This document shows, in pieces, positions 12,686-13,629 of a stretch of 13,629 nucleotides of DNA. Under the pieces are notes generated by a model that saw only the letters and a list, made by a program, of their open reading frames with translations, was not told where the DNA came from and searched no databases. This stretch comes from Mageeibacillus sp. UBA1243 (GTDB lineage Bacteria > Bacillota > Clostridia > UBA1212), in contig DBWH01000047.1 of NCBI GenBank assembly GCA_002308595.1, forward strand, positions 170 to 13,798, read 5' to 3'. Each line of letters begins with the position of its first letter. Position 1 is the first letter of the stretch. The position numbers and the translations under genes were made by a program.

Positions 12686-13629
12686 TCAGCCGCGGGGGCT
12701 CTCCTCGAGCTTAACTTCCTCGCCGCTCCTCAGGAAAAACAGCAGGCTTTCGTCAGGTTTTTCTCCGGAAATTTCCGCCAATGCGTCCCTGTAGCACCTG
12801 ATCTGAAGCAGGTAAGCCTCAAGTGTTTTCCCGCCTGTCATTCTCTCCAGATTGTCTGTCTTAAAATCTAAAACAACAATACGTGTACCGATTTTATAGT
12901 ATAAGTCAATGACGCCCTGCAATGCAATTGTATTTCTTTCTTTTAAAGAACTTTTAATATTAGGAGCGTCCAAATCGCCAATGTTTTCCGCACCGTCCGC
13001 TTCCGCCGCCTCTGATACCGCGCCCGCCTGTTTTGCAAACGGCAGGTACTTCTTGACGTCAACCCTGTAGGTGAAGGGGACCTCGCACCTTGCCTTGTCG
13101 GCACGCCTGACCTCGTCGGCGCGGTCTGAGAGCAGGAAGTTTGCAGCCATCCGTCTGCTGACAAGTTTTGCCTCTTCGTCGCTGAAAACTTCCGCTTTGC
13201 GGAGCGCGGCGACGGCGGCTGAAACATAGGCTGCGACCTCTTCGGCGTCCCTTGCGGGCCAGTTGGCCCTGTCCTCGACAAGGTATTTCATCAGCCGGTG
13301 CATGATGACGCCAAAGCGTGCGCCGCGGGCCGTGTCGTCCGCAGCGGTTTCGGGGTCCGCCGGCGCGCCGAAAGAATTTCCGAATTTTGAGGGAAATTCT
13401 TTCGCTTCAATCTTGAAGACGTTGGCGTCATCCCCTGCCTCTGCCCCGTCCGACGCATAGCGCTTGAGGGCTGAGACGGATATTTTGACGGGCATGGCGC
13501 CTGCATTGGCGGTTTCGAGAACCTCCGTTATAAGGTCAACGTCGCCGGCCGGGGCATTGGCAATATCGCCCGCCTGTTCGTTTTCCTGCGGCGGCAGCAT
13601 CGGCGGCTCCTCCGGCTTAAGCTCGGGGG
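12686..13629 (-). CDS. addA: AddA helicase-nuclease, C-terminal nuclease region (5' end outside window)
   Basis: The frame is open to the window edge, giving about 314 residues of the C-terminus. AddA with AddB forms the Firmicutes counterpart of RecBCD, which resects double-strand breaks for RecA. Visible in order, counting from the Met codon at 13600: KISVSALKRYA (39-49), the segment GVIMHRLMKYL with His101, and the PD-(D/E)XK core QGVIDLYY with Asp232, then IVVLDFKTDN with Asp245 and Lys247. A Gln/Tyr motif (LLQIRCYRDAL) and LLFFLRSGEEV follow, as in AddA ends. An acidic Ala-rich insert and an AT-rich patch (about 12900-12990) interrupt the domain. The helicase motifs lie outside. The Pro/Glu-rich start of the visible part fits the interdomain linker. 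Confidence 0.88.
   Translation of the reverse strand, partial: PELKPEEPPMLPPQENEQAGDIANAPAGDVDLITEVLETANAGAMPVKISVSALKRYASDGAEAGDDANVFKIEAKEFPSKFGNSFGAPADPETAADDTARGARFGVIMHRLMKYLVEDRANWPARDAEEVAAYVSAAVAALRKAEVFSDEEAKLVSRRMAANFLLSDRADEVRRADKARCEVPFTYRVDVKKYLPFAKQAGAVSEAAEADGAENIGDLDAPNIKSSLKERNTIALQGVIDLYYKIGTRIVVLDFKTDNLERMTGGKTLEAYLLQIRCYRDALAEISGEKPDESLLFFLRSGEEVKLEESPRG

Larger units (their letters stand above)
1279..13511. repeat. Dispersed 7-mer CGCCAAT / ATTGGCG, 18 copies counted
   Basis: CGCCAAT on the plus strand begins at 1279, 1472, 5344, 6560, 7620, 10428, 11093, 11271, 12335, 12400, 12776 and 12976. ATTGGCG on the plus strand begins at 6246, 7528, 9849, 10836, 11334 and 13505. 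In the CGCCAAT orientation the base before is never G and the base after is never T (HCGCCAATV). Copies fall in different codon frames (for example ATT GGC G, A TTG GCG, and C GCC AAT) and once in the rplU leader, so one codon or amino-acid preference does not explain them. Only one copy lies in the AT-rich stretch. Confidence 0.75.

Noticed and set aside
12335..13511. CGCCAAT cluster near addA interpreted as a Chi site
   Set aside because: Chi sites act in one orientation and should be strand-biased relative to replication. Here both orientations occur, so I left the role open.
1..13629. CRISPR array, tRNA or rRNA genes
   Set aside because: I saw no regularly spaced direct repeats of CRISPR size and no tRNA-like cloverleaf or rRNA sequence. 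The only short tandem repeats are the 42-bp and 12-bp ones listed.

Overview
The window looks like a chromosome segment of a low-to-mid GC monoderm Firmicute of the Clostridia type. The support is the L21-Prp-L27 operon with an N-terminally extended L27, an AddA-type nuclease, AGGAGG-like ribosome binding sites and several Gram-positive-style lipoproteins. No 16S rRNA or other species marker is present, so I do not go below class. Every gene I can support lies on the minus strand, so the biological order runs from high to low coordinates.

Layout, high to low. (1) 12686-13629: the C-terminal part of AddA, carrying the PD-(D/E)XK nuclease domain and cut by the window edge. (2) 5826-12646: a compact five-gene export cluster made of two HlyD/MacA-like lipoprotein adaptors, one 964-residue FtsX-type permease and two MacB/LolD-like ATPases. 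Genes touch, overlap or lie close together. The second ATPase carries a C-terminal AbrB-like tail. (3) About 1590-5640: a visibly AT-richer accessory stretch. It holds a lipoprotein, an IS3-family transposase remnant, a secreted Ig-like/ricin-like zinc protease broken by a one-base shift in a G run, a second lipoprotein whose RBS and start region is tandemly duplicated, and two tiny low-confidence ORFs. (4) 458-1620: a strong promoter, a structured leader and the rplU-prp-rpmA operon. (5) 1-302: the N-terminal part of a class I SAM-dependent methyltransferase, cut by the window edge.

How the genes work together. Prp removes the N-terminal extension of L27 so that it can enter the 50S subunit next to L21. 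The ABC cluster most likely forms one tripartite-like exporter in the cytoplasmic membrane, with extracytoplasmic lipid-anchored adaptors. Its substrate cannot be read from sequence. The accessory stretch encodes surface or secreted proteins and looks like an insertion between two conserved blocks.

The least expected pattern is a dispersed 7-mer, CGCCAAT/ATTGGCG. I counted 18 exact copies by eye, against about 1.7 expected for random equal-base sequence. They occur in both orientations, in different reading frames and once in a non-coding leader. It behaves like a highly iterated oligomer or recognition word, and its role is unknown.
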